Of a DNA stretch of 64,000 nt, positions 26,719-35,488 are shown in pieces. This stretch comes from Sinimarinibacterium arenosum (GTDB lineage: Bacteria > Pseudomonadota > Gammaproteobacteria > Nevskiales > Nevskiaceae). Numbering within the stretch: the stretch's first letter is position 1; every line of letters starts with the position of its first letter. The position numbers and the translations under genes were made by a program. The notes beneath the pieces are model-generated. The model had not been told where the DNA came from, made no database searches, and saw nothing but the letters and a program-made list of their open reading frames with translations. The DNA is taken from assembly GCF_005047655.1 (NCBI RefSeq), contig NZ_SUKF01000008.1:124001-188000 (forward strand), given 5' to 3'.

Positions 26719-27441
26719 TTAATCCTTGTGACCGGCGCGGATCTGAACCGCGGCGGCAATCTCAGCCTGGATCGTCTGCGCCATCGCGCGCGGGTCGGCC
26801 GCGTCGCGAATCGGCCGGCCGATCACCAGATAGTCGGCACCGGCGGCAATTGCGGCCGTCGGCGTCATGATGCGTTTCTGATCCGCTTCGACGCGGTTTT
26901 CCACCGGGCGGATGCCCGGTGTCACGCAAATCAGTTCGCGCGGCGCCTCGCGCCGCAGGCGCTCGACTTCGAGCCCCGACGACACCACGCCATCGCAGCC
27001 GGCCTGCAAAGCGCGGCGTGCGCGCGACAGCACCAGCTCGGCGACATCGCACTGAAAACCGAGGTCTTCGATGTCGCCCTGGTCCAGGCTGGTCAGCGCG
27101 GTGACCGCGAGCACTTTCAGCGAGCCGGACTTGGCCGCGGCGGCGGCTTCCATGATCGACTGGTTGCCGTGCACGGTGCAGAAATCGGCGCCGCGCTCGG
27201 CGAGGTTACGTACCGCGCGCGCCACCGTTTCGGGAATGTCGAAGAACTTCAGGTCCACGAACACTTTTTTCTGTTCGCCGCGCAGCCACTCGAGCAGCTC
27301 GAAGAAGCCCGGCGCCATCAGCAGTTCCATGCCGATCTTGTAGAAGCTCACGCCGTCGCCGATGCGTCCGACCAATGCACGCGCGGCATCGGCGGTCGGT
27401 ACGTCCAGGGCGGCAATCAGGCGGTCTTCGGTACGAATCAT
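26719..27441 (-). CDS. pyrF: Orotidine 5'-phosphate decarboxylase
   Basis: Last step of UMP synthesis. The 240-residue TIM barrel carries VFVDLKFFDIPETVARAV, the DxKxxDI catalytic motif, then FCTVHGNQSIMEAA, VTPGIRPVENRVEADQKR and IGRPIRDAADPRAMAQ. The length is standard. It sits nine bases upstream of hemE and 60 bases downstream of hrpA on the same strand. Confidence 0.98.
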   Translation of the reverse strand: MIRTEDRLIAALDVPTADAARALVGRIGDGVSFYKIGMELLMAPGFFELLEWLRGEQKKVFVDLKFFDIPETVARAVRNLAERGADFCTVHGNQSIMEAAAAAKSGSLKVLAVTALTSLDQGDIEDLGFQCDVAELVLSRARRALQAGCDGVVSSGLEVERLRREAPRELICVTPGIRPVENRVEADQKRIMTPTAAIAAGADYLVIGRPIRDAADPRAMAQTIQAEIAAAVQIRAGHKD

Positions 27442-27501
27442 CAGGGGGCTCAGATCGGGCGTTCGGAAATTGTCGGCGGCGCGGCGGCGGCGGGCAACCG
27501 C

Positions 27502-30500
27502 TCAAGCGGACAGCGCGGCCTCAACCTTGGCCGCGGACGGCCCGTTTTGCGCACGCAATTCCTGTGCGAACAGCGCGATGCGCCATTCTTCGACGATCCA
27601 GCGCGCCGCATGAAAGGGGTCAGGCAGGCGCGCAACCCAGGGTGCGATTTGCCGTGTCAGGTCCTCATCGCGCGCGGGTTTGTTGCTCAGGCGTTCCAGC
27701 CGCACGTCGATCGCGCGCAGGTACAGCGCCATGCGCGACCACTGCGGCTCCGGAATGGCGCCGACAAAACCTTCGGCAAATAGCGTGTCGAGCTGATTGC
27801 GCAGATCGCCGGTGGACAATGGCCAGCGCTCGCCCAGTGCCTTGATGCGGGCGCGCAGCTCGCGTGCGCGGGCCAGCCAGCCGCTGAGGTCGTCGAGGCG
27901 TTGCTGTGCGTCGATCGACAATGCACCGCGCTTTTCCAGCGCCGCCTGGAAATCCGCGCGGGTACGGATCATGGCCGGCTGCATCACCGCATCGACGCAG
28001 CGCAGCGCCAGCGCCAGGCTGACAGCCTCGACATCCAGCCCGAACGCCGGCGCCAGCAGCGCCAGCTTGCTGCGCGTGCTCTTGGCCAGATCGCGCAGCC
28101 GTTCCGGCAGCTTCGCCAGCAGCAGTGCACGCACGCCGGCGCCGTGTGCTGCGGCAGCGGCGGCGGCGGATTCGAACAGGCGTAGATCGATGCGACCGTC
28201 GCGTACGGTCAGGGCCGGCCAGGCGCGCGCGCCGGTGCCCAGCGTGACGTGCTCCGGCAGATCGTCGAAGTCCCAGTCGCTGAGCTGTTCGCGGCTCCAG
28301 CGCTGCAGCACCGGATCGACCGCCGCCGCGGCATTCAGCGCCTTGCGCGCGGCGCCGCTGTGACGCTGCTGCAGCGCCTCCAGCCGGTCGGCGGTTCCAA
28401 GCACGGTGCCGCGCGCGTCTTCGAGCTGGAAGCGCGGTTTCAGATGCACGTCGATGCGTTCGGGATCGAAGTCTTCGGGCGTGACTGCAGTTCCGGTCAT
28501 CGCCTGCAGCGCCTCGCACAGCCGCGTCAGCAGGTCACCTTGCGGGGGCTGTACCCGTGTGCTGGCGGCGTTGGCGAATTCGGCGGCCGGTGTGAATGCC
28601 CGGCGCAGTTTGTTCGGCAGACTGCGGATCAGGGCTTCGATCTTGGCCGCGAGCAGGCCCGGCACCAGCCACTCGAACGGTTCCGCGGGCAGTGCATGCG
28701 CCTGCGCCAGTGGAATGTGGAAGGTCACGCCATCATGTTCGGCACCGGGGTCGTGGTGGTACGACAGCGCGATGCGCACGCCCGCAATATCCAGATGATC
28801 CGGAAACGCGTCGCTGACATCGGCTGAGGCGCCGGGTTTCAGCGCGTCGGCAGGCTGCATCGTCAGCGCCGCAATGTGCTTGCGGCCTTCCGGACCGCCG
28901 AGCCAGCGTTTCAACGCGGCGGTGGTGCAGATGTCGACGGGAATGCGGGCGTCGTACCAGGCGTGGATCTGGGCGTCGTCGGCCAGCAGGTCCGGGCGCC
29001 GCAGGCGGATTTCCTTGTCGCGGATCTCGTCGATCAGACGGAAGTTGTGTTCGAGAAACTGCGGCTTCTTCGGAATCTCGCCGCCGACCAGCGCTTCGCG
29101 GATGAAGATCTCGCGGGCCTCGGCCGGATGGGTCGAGCCGTAGTGACGCTGGCGCTTGATCAGCGACAGTCCCAGCAGCGTGACGTGCTCGGTGGCGCTG
29201 ACTTCGCCGCGCAGCGGATTCCAGGTGGGATGCAGCAGTGCGCGTTTGACCAGATGCGCACCGACCTGCTCCAGCCACGCCGGCTCCACCGCGGCATTGG
29301 TGCGTGCATACAGCCGCGTGGTCTGTGCCAGTTGCGCGCTCATGACCCAGGGCGGCGGTTTCTTCTGCAGCGCGGAGCCCGGATGCAGGCGGAAGCGCCG
29401 GCCCTTGGGCCCCTGGAACTCGGGCGCTTCCGGCATCTTCTGCCCGATGTGATCAATCAACCCGGCCAGCAAGGCCTGATGGATCGGTCCATACAGCGAA
29501 TCCAGCGACTCCGGGGTCCAGCGGTGCTGCTGATCCTTGCGGTCGTGATCGAGCACATCGCAGACCTGTCGGTACACCGCTTCCCATTCCTCCATGCGCA
29601 GGAACGATACGAAGTGATCGCGGCACATACGGCGCAGCTGGCGGTTGGACGACGACGCGCTCCACTGTTGCCAGCGCAGCCACAGATTCAGCAACGACAG
29701 GAAATCGGATTTCTTGTCACGCCACAGCGCGTGTTTCTGCCGTGCGGCGTCCTGCGCGTCGGGCGGGACCTCATGCGGGTCCTGCACCGACAGCGCCGCC
29801 GCCAGCACGAACACCGGATCGGCTGCGGCGGTGCCAGCGCCGGCCAGCGCGATGCGTGCGATACGCGGGTCCAATGGCAGACGCCCGAGCTTGCGGCCCA
29901 GTGCGGTCAGCTCGCCGAACTCGTCGAAGGCGCCCAGGGTCGTCAGCACCCGCACCGCTTCGCTGACGTGGCGACCGTCCGGCGGGTCGACCCAGGGGAA
30001 GTCGTCGACGTGACCCAGGCCCAGAGTCGCCATCTGCAGGATCACGCCGGCCAGATTGGCGCGGCGGATTTCCGGATCGGTGAACGCCGGGCGCGCGACG
30101 AAATCCTCTTCGGCGTAGAGCCGGATGCAGATGCCGGGGCCGAGTCGTCCGCAGCGGCCGGCGCGCTGGTTCGCCGCCGCCTGCGATACCGGTTCGATCT
30201 GCAGTTGCTGCACACCGGTGCGCGGCGCGTAGCGGTTGATGCGCGCCGTGCCGGTATCGATCACGTAACGGATGCCCGGCACCGTCAGCGAGGTTTCGGC
30301 CACGTTGGTAGCCAGCACGATGCGTGGCGCCTTGGCCGGACTGAACACCTGATCCTGCGCGCCGGCGGCGAGCCGCGAATACAGCGGCAGTACTTCAGCG
30401 TGGGGGTAACGTCCGCCGAGTACGCGGGCGGCGTCACGGATTTCGCGTTCGCCCGGCAGGAAACACAGGATGTCGCCGCGGCCGTGGCGCCACAGTTCGG

Positions 30501-31314
30501 CGACGGCATCGGCGATCGCACTTTCGCTGTCGCCGTCATCGGCCGGTTCGCGATAGCGCGTTTCGACCGGATAGGTACGGCCGGAGACTTCGATGATCGG
30601 TGCGCCGCCGAAGTGCTTCGACAGACGTTCCGGATCCAGCGTTGCCGACGTCACGATGACTTTCAGGTCCGGACGTTGCGGCAGGATGCGGCGCAGCCAG
30701 CCGAGCAGGAAGTCGATGTTCAGACTGCGCTCGTGCGCCTCGTCGATGATGATGGTGTCGTAGGCGCTCAGCAGATGATCGCGACCCAGCTCGGCAAGCA
30801 GGATGCCGTCCGTCATCAGCTTGATCAGCGAGCGTTCCGACACGCGGCGGTCGAAGCGTGTCTCGTAGCCGACCAGCTCGCCGATGCGCGTCTGCAGTTC
30901 GCTGGCGATGCGGCTGGCAACACTGCGCGCGGCGAGCCGCCGGGGCTGCGTGTGTCCGATCAGGCCGCGCGTGCCGCGTCCCAGTTCCAGGCACAGCTTC
31001 GGCAGCTGCGTGGTCTTGCCGGATCCGGTCTCGCCGCAGACGACGATGACCTGGTGCGCGCGGATCGCCTCCAGCAATTCCTCGCGCGCCTGTACCACCG
31101 GCAGCTCTTCGGGAAACGCGATTGTCTCGGGCAGCAGGCGCCGTCGGTTCTCCGCGCGTAACTGCGCCTGCTGCAGATCGCGTTCGAAACGGGCGGTGTC
31201 GAAGCGTTGCGGCCGCGCACGCGACAGCTGCGCACGCAGGCGTGCGGCGTCACGGATCAGCAGATGTTCGGCAACGGCGTCGAGCCGTGCGCGCAGCCCG
31301 GAAAGATCGGCCAC
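27502..31314 (-). CDS. hrpA: ATP-dependent RNA helicase HrpA
   Basis: The 1270-residue DEAH-box helicase begins at a GTG (MADLSGLRARLDAVAEHL). Walker A is GETGSGKTTQLPKLCLELG around residue 95, followed by TQPRRLAARSVASR, the DEAH box IIDEAHERSLN, the SAT motif VIVTSATLDPERLSKHF, ATNVAETSLTVPGIRYVIDTG and NQRAGRCGRLGPG. The long C-terminal extension (DUF3418 region) is also present. In E. coli, HrpA helps resolve stalled ribosomes and process fimbrial mRNA. Length matches the family; nothing appears truncated. Confidence 0.97.
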   Translation of the reverse strand: MADLSGLRARLDAVAEHLLIRDAARLRAQLSRARPQRFDTARFERDLQQAQLRAENRRRLLPETIAFPEELPVVQAREELLEAIRAHQVIVVCGETGSGKTTQLPKLCLELGRGTRGLIGHTQPRRLAARSVASRIASELQTRIGELVGYETRFDRRVSERSLIKLMTDGILLAELGRDHLLSAYDTIIIDEAHERSLNIDFLLGWLRRILPQRPDLKVIVTSATLDPERLSKHFGGAPIIEVSGRTYPVETRYREPADDGDSESAIADAVAELWRHGRGDILCFLPGEREIRDAARVLGGRYPHAEVLPLYSRLAAGAQDQVFSPAKAPRIVLATNVAETSLTVPGIRYVIDTGTARINRYAPRTGVQQLQIEPVSQAAANQRAGRCGRLGPGICIRLYAEEDFVARPAFTDPEIRRANLAGVILQMATLGLGHVDDFPWVDPPDGRHVSEAVRVLTTLGAFDEFGELTALGRKLGRLPLDPRIARIALAGAGTAAADPVFVLAAALSVQDPHEVPPDAQDAARQKHALWRDKKSDFLSLLNLWLRWQQWSASSSNRQLRRMCRDHFVSFLRMEEWEAVYRQVCDVLDHDRKDQQHRWTPESLDSLYGPIHQALLAGLIDHIGQKMPEAPEFQGPKGRRFRLHPGSALQKKPPPWVMSAQLAQTTRLYARTNAAVEPAWLEQVGAHLVKRALLHPTWNPLRGEVSATEHVTLLGLSLIKRQRHYGSTHPAEAREIFIREALVGGEIPKKPQFLEHNFRLIDEIRDKEIRLRRPDLLADDAQIHAWYDARIPVDICTTAALKRWLGGPEGRKHIAALTMQPADALKPGASADVSDAFPDHLDIAGVRIALSYHHDPGAEHDGVTFHIPLAQAHALPAEPFEWLVPGLLAAKIEALIRSLPNKLRRAFTPAAEFANAASTRVQPPQGDLLTRLCEALQAMTGTAVTPEDFDPERIDVHLKPRFQLEDARGTVLGTADRLEALQQRHSGAARKALNAAAAVDPVLQRWSREQLSDWDFDDLPEHVTLGTGARAWPALTVRDGRIDLRLFESAAAAAAAHGAGVRALLLAKLPERLRDLAKSTRSKLALLAPAFGLDVEAVSLALALRCVDAVMQPAMIRTRADFQAALEKRGALSIDAQQRLDDLSGWLARARELRARIKALGERWPLSTGDLRNQLDTLFAEGFVGAIPEPQWSRMALYLRAIDVRLERLSNKPARDEDLTRQIAPWVARLPDPFHAARWIVEEWRIALFAQELRAQNGPSAAKVEAALSA

Positions 31315-31406
31315 CGCAATTCAGGTCAGACAGGAAGGTGCGCATGATACGCGAGCGCCCCGGAATCCCGGGGCGCCGTCTGTCGTCGGTCCAACGCAGA
31401 GCCACG

Positions 31407-32036
31407 TCAGAGCTGCGCTGCTTTCCGATTGTCTCCGTGTTGGGATTCATTGATCAGCTGTCGGAGGATTTCCATCCAGCGCGGTACCTGCTGCACCATC
31501 TCGTGCCGTGAAAAGCGGATGTGCCAACGTGGATGGTCGATGTCACGCACTTCGATGAACAGTCCGCTGGATGCCTCGTTGGCCATGCGGATCTTGCGGT
31601 TGATGGAATCGGTCTGCGAGATCGAGTTGAGACGAAAATCCGCGTTGATCAGTTCGTTTCCGGTGTTGACCTTCGTTTCCCAGTTGCGGATCGCATCGAA
31701 GCCGTAGCGCTTGATCAGGGTTCCTTTCTTGAGCACGACGGCGCGTTGACTCGCGCTGATTGCGATGCCGTCTCCGTCGTAGGTGTAGCTGTAGTCCACC
31801 TGGTCCGGCCTCAGCTCGGTGATCCAGGCGCCGCTGTTGTCACCCAGACGCGGTTTGTGTTGGCGACCTGCGATCAGCGCGATCAGTACTCCGAGCCAGC
31901 TCAGGATGAAGCCGAAAATCGGCCATCCGTAACGTGCTAGGCGAAATTCGTCGTAGGCGCCAGAGCTTTTCCCGATCCTGTAAACGATGAATGCGGGCAG
32001 GAGGTTGAAGAAAAAAAGCGTCAGCAGGGTTTCCAT
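31407..32036 (-). CDS. Hypothetical membrane protein with cytoplasmic PH-like tail
   Basis: I do not recognise this 209-residue protein. The N-terminus has two hydrophobic helices (METLLTLFFFNLLPAFIVYRI and WPIFGFILSWLGVLIALIAG). The remaining part looks like a small beta-rich domain: SQRAVVLKKGTLIKRYGFDAIRNWETKV and SGLFIEVRDIDHPRWHIRFS, a pattern seen in bacterial PH or DUF domains that sense membrane or stress. Starts at the ATG at the end of the open frame and lies downstream of a small lipoprotein gene on the same strand, but a strong terminator separates them. Base composition is like its neighbours. Confidence 0.7.
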   Translation of the reverse strand: METLLTLFFFNLLPAFIVYRIGKSSGAYDEFRLARYGWPIFGFILSWLGVLIALIAGRQHKPRLGDNSGAWITELRPDQVDYSYTYDGDGIAISASQRAVVLKKGTLIKRYGFDAIRNWETKVNTGNELINADFRLNSISQTDSINRKIRMANEASSGLFIEVRDIDHPRWHIRFSRHEMVQQVPRWMEILRQLINESQHGDNRKAAQL

Positions 32037-32084
32037 GAGGGTTCTCCCGATAAAGGCTTCGCGGTCGGTGGTCGGGGCGGCTGA

Positions 32085-32111
32085 AAAGGGGCGCAGCGGA
32101 TGCTGCGCCCC
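32085..32111 (-). terminator. Rho-independent terminator after the SmpA-like lipoprotein gene
   Basis: Perfect 10-bp inverted repeat (32088-32097 with 32102-32111, four-base loop), rich in GC. Read on the minus strand it is followed directly by TTTT at 32087-32084. It lies 131 bases past the stop of the lipoprotein gene and before the downstream membrane protein gene, which fits a terminator for the former. Confidence 0.75.
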
Positions 32112-32241
32112 GACGTGCCACCCCGCGCCGGCTTGCGACCGACGGTCATGCGCCGGAATCCCTCCACTCCGGCCGTCGGTCGGGCCGTAGCGGAGGCGGC
32201 ACGTTCAGGTGGGCAGTACGTCTGCCCGTCGTGGTTTCAGC

Positions 32242-32601
32242 TCAGCCGCCGAGCAGGCTGCTGTGGCCGCTCTGCTCCGAGCAGGACTTGTTCTTCAGCA
32301 CATCGCTCGTCGTGAACAGAAAGGTGCAGATCTGGACTTCGACGGAATTGCCGAGGAAGGCGCCCGCGACCGGGATCCACGACTTGGAATTGGTCTTGGT
32401 AAACCGGTACACCAGCGCCTCTTCGTTTCCGGCGAACTGGCGGCCGCTGGGTTGGCCCAGAGCGGCGATGACGTCCTGCTTGCGAGTCTTGCCGGCTTCG
32501 AACTGCTGATAGGTCTGGGCCTCCACACGAGCGCCCTGGGTGCTACAGGCGGACATGAGGGCGGTCACGATGACGATGGCTGCGGATGCATGAAAACGCA
32601 T
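32242..32601 (-). CDS. SmpA/OmlA (BamE-like) family lipoprotein
   Basis: The 119-residue product has a lipoprotein signal with lipobox LMSACS at residue 18 or so. The mature domain resembles SmpA/OmlA proteins: FEAGKTRKQDVIAALGQPSG followed by ALVYRFTKTNSKSW. Such proteins help assemble outer membrane proteins (BamE) or have related envelope roles. It is divergent from the kinase gene; 118 bases separate their starts. It is shorter than typical BamE paralogs and has an unusual cysteine-containing C-terminus. Start at the first ATG with a signal peptide; a longer open frame to 32685 lacks one. Confidence 0.75.
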   Translation of the reverse strand: MRFHASAAIVIVTALMSACSTQGARVEAQTYQQFEAGKTRKQDVIAALGQPSGRQFAGNEEALVYRFTKTNSKSWIPVAGAFLGNSVEVQICTFLFTTSDVLKNKSCSEQSGHSSLLGG

Positions 32602-32719
32602 GACTGTTTTCTCCGTGAGTGATGAGAGTGTCGACGGCTTGTCGGCGGCGGCAGACTGGGCCAGACTCAAAATCGAAGTCCTCACGCAGTTCCAACGAAG
32701 ATCAAACGAGGAAAAAGGG

Positions 32720-35446
32720 ATGGGGGATCAAGGAGATGGCGAAACGTCCGCGGACCAGCGCAGCGTTTTCGTCTGGCGTTTCAGCGAGGCAGAGTACGAC
32801 GAGCGCAACGGGCGCTTGAGTGTCGGCGGGCAGGAGCGCGAGATGGAGCGCCGCCCGCTGGAGGTGTTGGCGTATCTGCTGCGCCACGCCGGCGAGGCTG
32901 TCACCAAGGACGAATTGCTGGAGGCCGCTTGGCCGGGCATGGTCACGGTCGATGCGGTGCTGACCAACGCGGTCGCCAAGTTGCGCAAAGCATTGGGAGA
33001 CGAGAACCAGCAGATCATCGTGACCCTGCATCGGGTCGGCTACCGTCTGATGGGGCCGGTGCATCGCAAGCTGATTGCAGTGCAGCCGCAGTCGCTGAAT
33101 CTCAACGAAGGGCAGCCAGTCCCGGGGCGGGACAACTTCAAGCTCAGGCGCCGACTGGATCTGTCGCGCAACAGTGAGGTCTGGCTGGCCGAACACGGCA
33201 AAACGCGCGAGCGTCGCGTGTTCAAGTTCTCTCCAGATGGCTTGCGTCTGTCGGCCTTGAAGCGCGAAGCCACGCTGTCCCGTGTTCTGCAGGACGCACT
33301 CGGGCAGGATCCCGCATTCGTACGCGTGATCGACTGGCAGTTCGACAGCGCGCCGTACTTCCTGGAATGTGAATACGGTGGCGAGAACTGGCTGGACTGG
33401 GCTGAAGCGCAAGGCGGACTACTGCAGGTGGCCATGACGCTGCGCCTGGATCTGATGGCGCAGCTCTGCGATGCCATTGCGAAGGCGCACTCCGCAGGCG
33501 TGCTGCACAAGGACATCAAACCGGCCAACACGTTGATTGACAGTGCCGGCGGCGGTCCTGTGGTGCGGGTGACCGACTTCGGCGCCGGCCGCGTCGACCC
33601 CGAGCGACTGCAGGAACTCGGCATCACCCAGATGGGCTTCACGCAGACGCAGGCGGTCAATGCGGCCACCAGCACCGGCACGCCGCTGTACATGGCACCG
33701 GAAGTGATTGCCGGACAGGCGCCGACGACACAGTCCGATGTCTACAGCCTCGGGGTCATGCTGTACCAGATGGTCGTAGGTGATCTGCGACGCCCGATGG
33801 CTCCGGGGTGGGAACGCGACGTCGACGACCCGCTGCTGCAGGAGGACATCCGCGATGCGGCGCAGGGGCATGCTGCGCAGCGCATCGCGACGGCCCAGGA
33901 TCTGGCCCAGCGGCTGCGCGGGCTGGAAACGCGGCGCGTGCAGCGAAACGTCACGTTGGAAGCCGAAGCCAGAGCGGTTGCGGCCGAGCGGGCGCTGGAA
34001 AGGGCGCGCGCACGGCGCCCATACCTATGGGCGGCGATCGCCATTCTGGCTGTGGGTGTCGGGACGACCGGGTACTTCTATCTTCGCGCGGACGAAGCGC
34101 TGAAAGATGCTCAGCATCAGTATCGAATTTCGCAGGCCGTCAATCAGTTCATGAATCATGAGCTGATTGCACTCGGAAACCCAAAGCGAGGAGGGAATGC
34201 CGAGATCACGCTGCGAGACGCTCTGGCCGGATCGGTTGAGTCGATACCCAAGCGCTTTTCATCCGAGCCAGGCGTCGAAGTGTCGGTCCGAAACATGATG
34301 GGATTCGTGTTCGATACGCTTGCGGATTACGACCGCGGGCTTGAGCAATTTGAAAAGTCACTCACGCTGGCCGAGCGTGAATTCGGAGTCAGCTCGCCAG
34401 AAGCGCTGGCCTCGTGGTCCGGGAAAATGAACATCCTGGCGCGGACGGACAACGCTCAGGCGAGGCGGCTTCTTACGGATGCAGCCAGTCGATTTTCCGA
34501 TATCCGGGCAATGCCATTGGCCAGTCAGTGGCAGTGGGCACAAACCAACGGATTGGTCGCATTCTTTGCCTATGACTGGCCAACGGCAGAATTCTGGACG
34601 CAGAAAGCGGCGGACCTCGTGATGAGGCTGCCCGACTACCCCCAGGAAGAGGTGTGGAACGCGAAGCTGCGCTGGGCCGAGGCAGCGGGGTGGAACGATC
34701 ACTGGGATACCGCCGAGTCCACGATCGGGACGGTATTGAAGGAGCTCGATCTCGCTGGCCGCAAGCAGTCTACGCTTGGAATCCAGGCGAGACGTATGCT
34801 CGTGCGCCAGTATCGGAAGAAGGGGGCATACGTAGAAGCACTGAAAGCGAGTGCCGGCTTGTATGAAGACGCCGTATCGGTTTTCGGTGCTCAGCATGAC
34901 TACCCCTTGGCCATGCTCAACGAGTTGGGTCAGGTCTATCTTGGACTGGAGGACTATCCGAATGCCGAGAAGGTGTTCCAGCAGGAATACGACGCCAGAC
35001 TGCAGATGCAGGGCCGTTTTGCCCGTTACAGCATTCTGGCCCTCAACAATGTTGCCGTTGCGATCGAATCCGACGGGCGCCCGGATCGTGCTGCAGCGCT
35101 GCTGGACCAAGAGTTATCCGCAGCTTGGGACTCAGCTCAACCCGATCAGCGGCACCCGACGTTCCACCTGGCTGCTTACAACGCAGCGCGTTTGTGGGCG
35201 CTGTCTGGAAATTCCAAACGTGCCGCGTTCTGGTTGGATCGAATGGATCCGGAGGGTTATGCGGCCAGTTATCGAGCGTCCGGCACGGAGGGTCGCATCG
35301 CCTATGTCCGCGGGCTGATCTATCACCTCGAGGGGGACAACAGCTCAGCCAAAGTGGAATTCCAGAAGGCGATCGACGTGCTGACTGCAGACGACCCCGG
35401 GGATTACCGGATCGAGGAGAGCAGGAATTTGCTCGAGCAGCTGTAG
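32720..35446 (+). CDS. Winged-helix / Ser-Thr protein kinase / TPR transmembrane protein
   Basis: An unusual 908-residue multi-domain protein. Residues 14-110 form an OmpR-type winged helix (ERRPLEVLAYLLRHAGEAVT, DAVLTNAVAKLRKALGD, VGYRLMGP). Residues about 130-400 are a eukaryotic-type kinase: Lys in RRVFKFSPDG, catalytic loop VLHKDIKPANTLID, VTDFGAGRV, GTPLYMAPEVI, and SDVYSLGVMLYQM. A single TM lies near 434-454 (YLWAAIAILAVGVGTTGYFYL). The rest, about 450 residues, has tetratricopeptide-like repeats. The start at 32720 follows GAGG. A DNA-binding, kinase and extracytoplasmic sensor combination suggests a membrane-tethered signalling regulator. Confidence 0.85.
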   Translation: MGDQGDGETSADQRSVFVWRFSEAEYDERNGRLSVGGQEREMERRPLEVLAYLLRHAGEAVTKDELLEAAWPGMVTVDAVLTNAVAKLRKALGDENQQIIVTLHRVGYRLMGPVHRKLIAVQPQSLNLNEGQPVPGRDNFKLRRRLDLSRNSEVWLAEHGKTRERRVFKFSPDGLRLSALKREATLSRVLQDALGQDPAFVRVIDWQFDSAPYFLECEYGGENWLDWAEAQGGLLQVAMTLRLDLMAQLCDAIAKAHSAGVLHKDIKPANTLIDSAGGGPVVRVTDFGAGRVDPERLQELGITQMGFTQTQAVNAATSTGTPLYMAPEVIAGQAPTTQSDVYSLGVMLYQMVVGDLRRPMAPGWERDVDDPLLQEDIRDAAQGHAAQRIATAQDLAQRLRGLETRRVQRNVTLEAEARAVAAERALERARARRPYLWAAIAILAVGVGTTGYFYLRADEALKDAQHQYRISQAVNQFMNHELIALGNPKRGGNAEITLRDALAGSVESIPKRFSSEPGVEVSVRNMMGFVFDTLADYDRGLEQFEKSLTLAEREFGVSSPEALASWSGKMNILARTDNAQARRLLTDAASRFSDIRAMPLASQWQWAQTNGLVAFFAYDWPTAEFWTQKAADLVMRLPDYPQEEVWNAKLRWAEAAGWNDHWDTAESTIGTVLKELDLAGRKQSTLGIQARRMLVRQYRKKGAYVEALKASAGLYEDAVSVFGAQHDYPLAMLNELGQVYLGLEDYPNAEKVFQQEYDARLQMQGRFARYSILALNNVAVAIESDGRPDRAAALLDQELSAAWDSAQPDQRHPTFHLAAYNAARLWALSGNSKRAAFWLDRMDPEGYAASYRASGTEGRIAYVRGLIYHLEGDNSSAKVEFQKAIDVLTADDPGDYRIEESRNLLEQL

Positions 35447-35488
35447 GCCCCCGATGGCTTGGCGTCTGGGACCTGCGGCCACCGCGCT

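Noticed and set aside
28876-31161. A 761-codon plus-strand frame opposite hrpA.
   Set aside because: Antisense shadow of a clear DEAH helicase.
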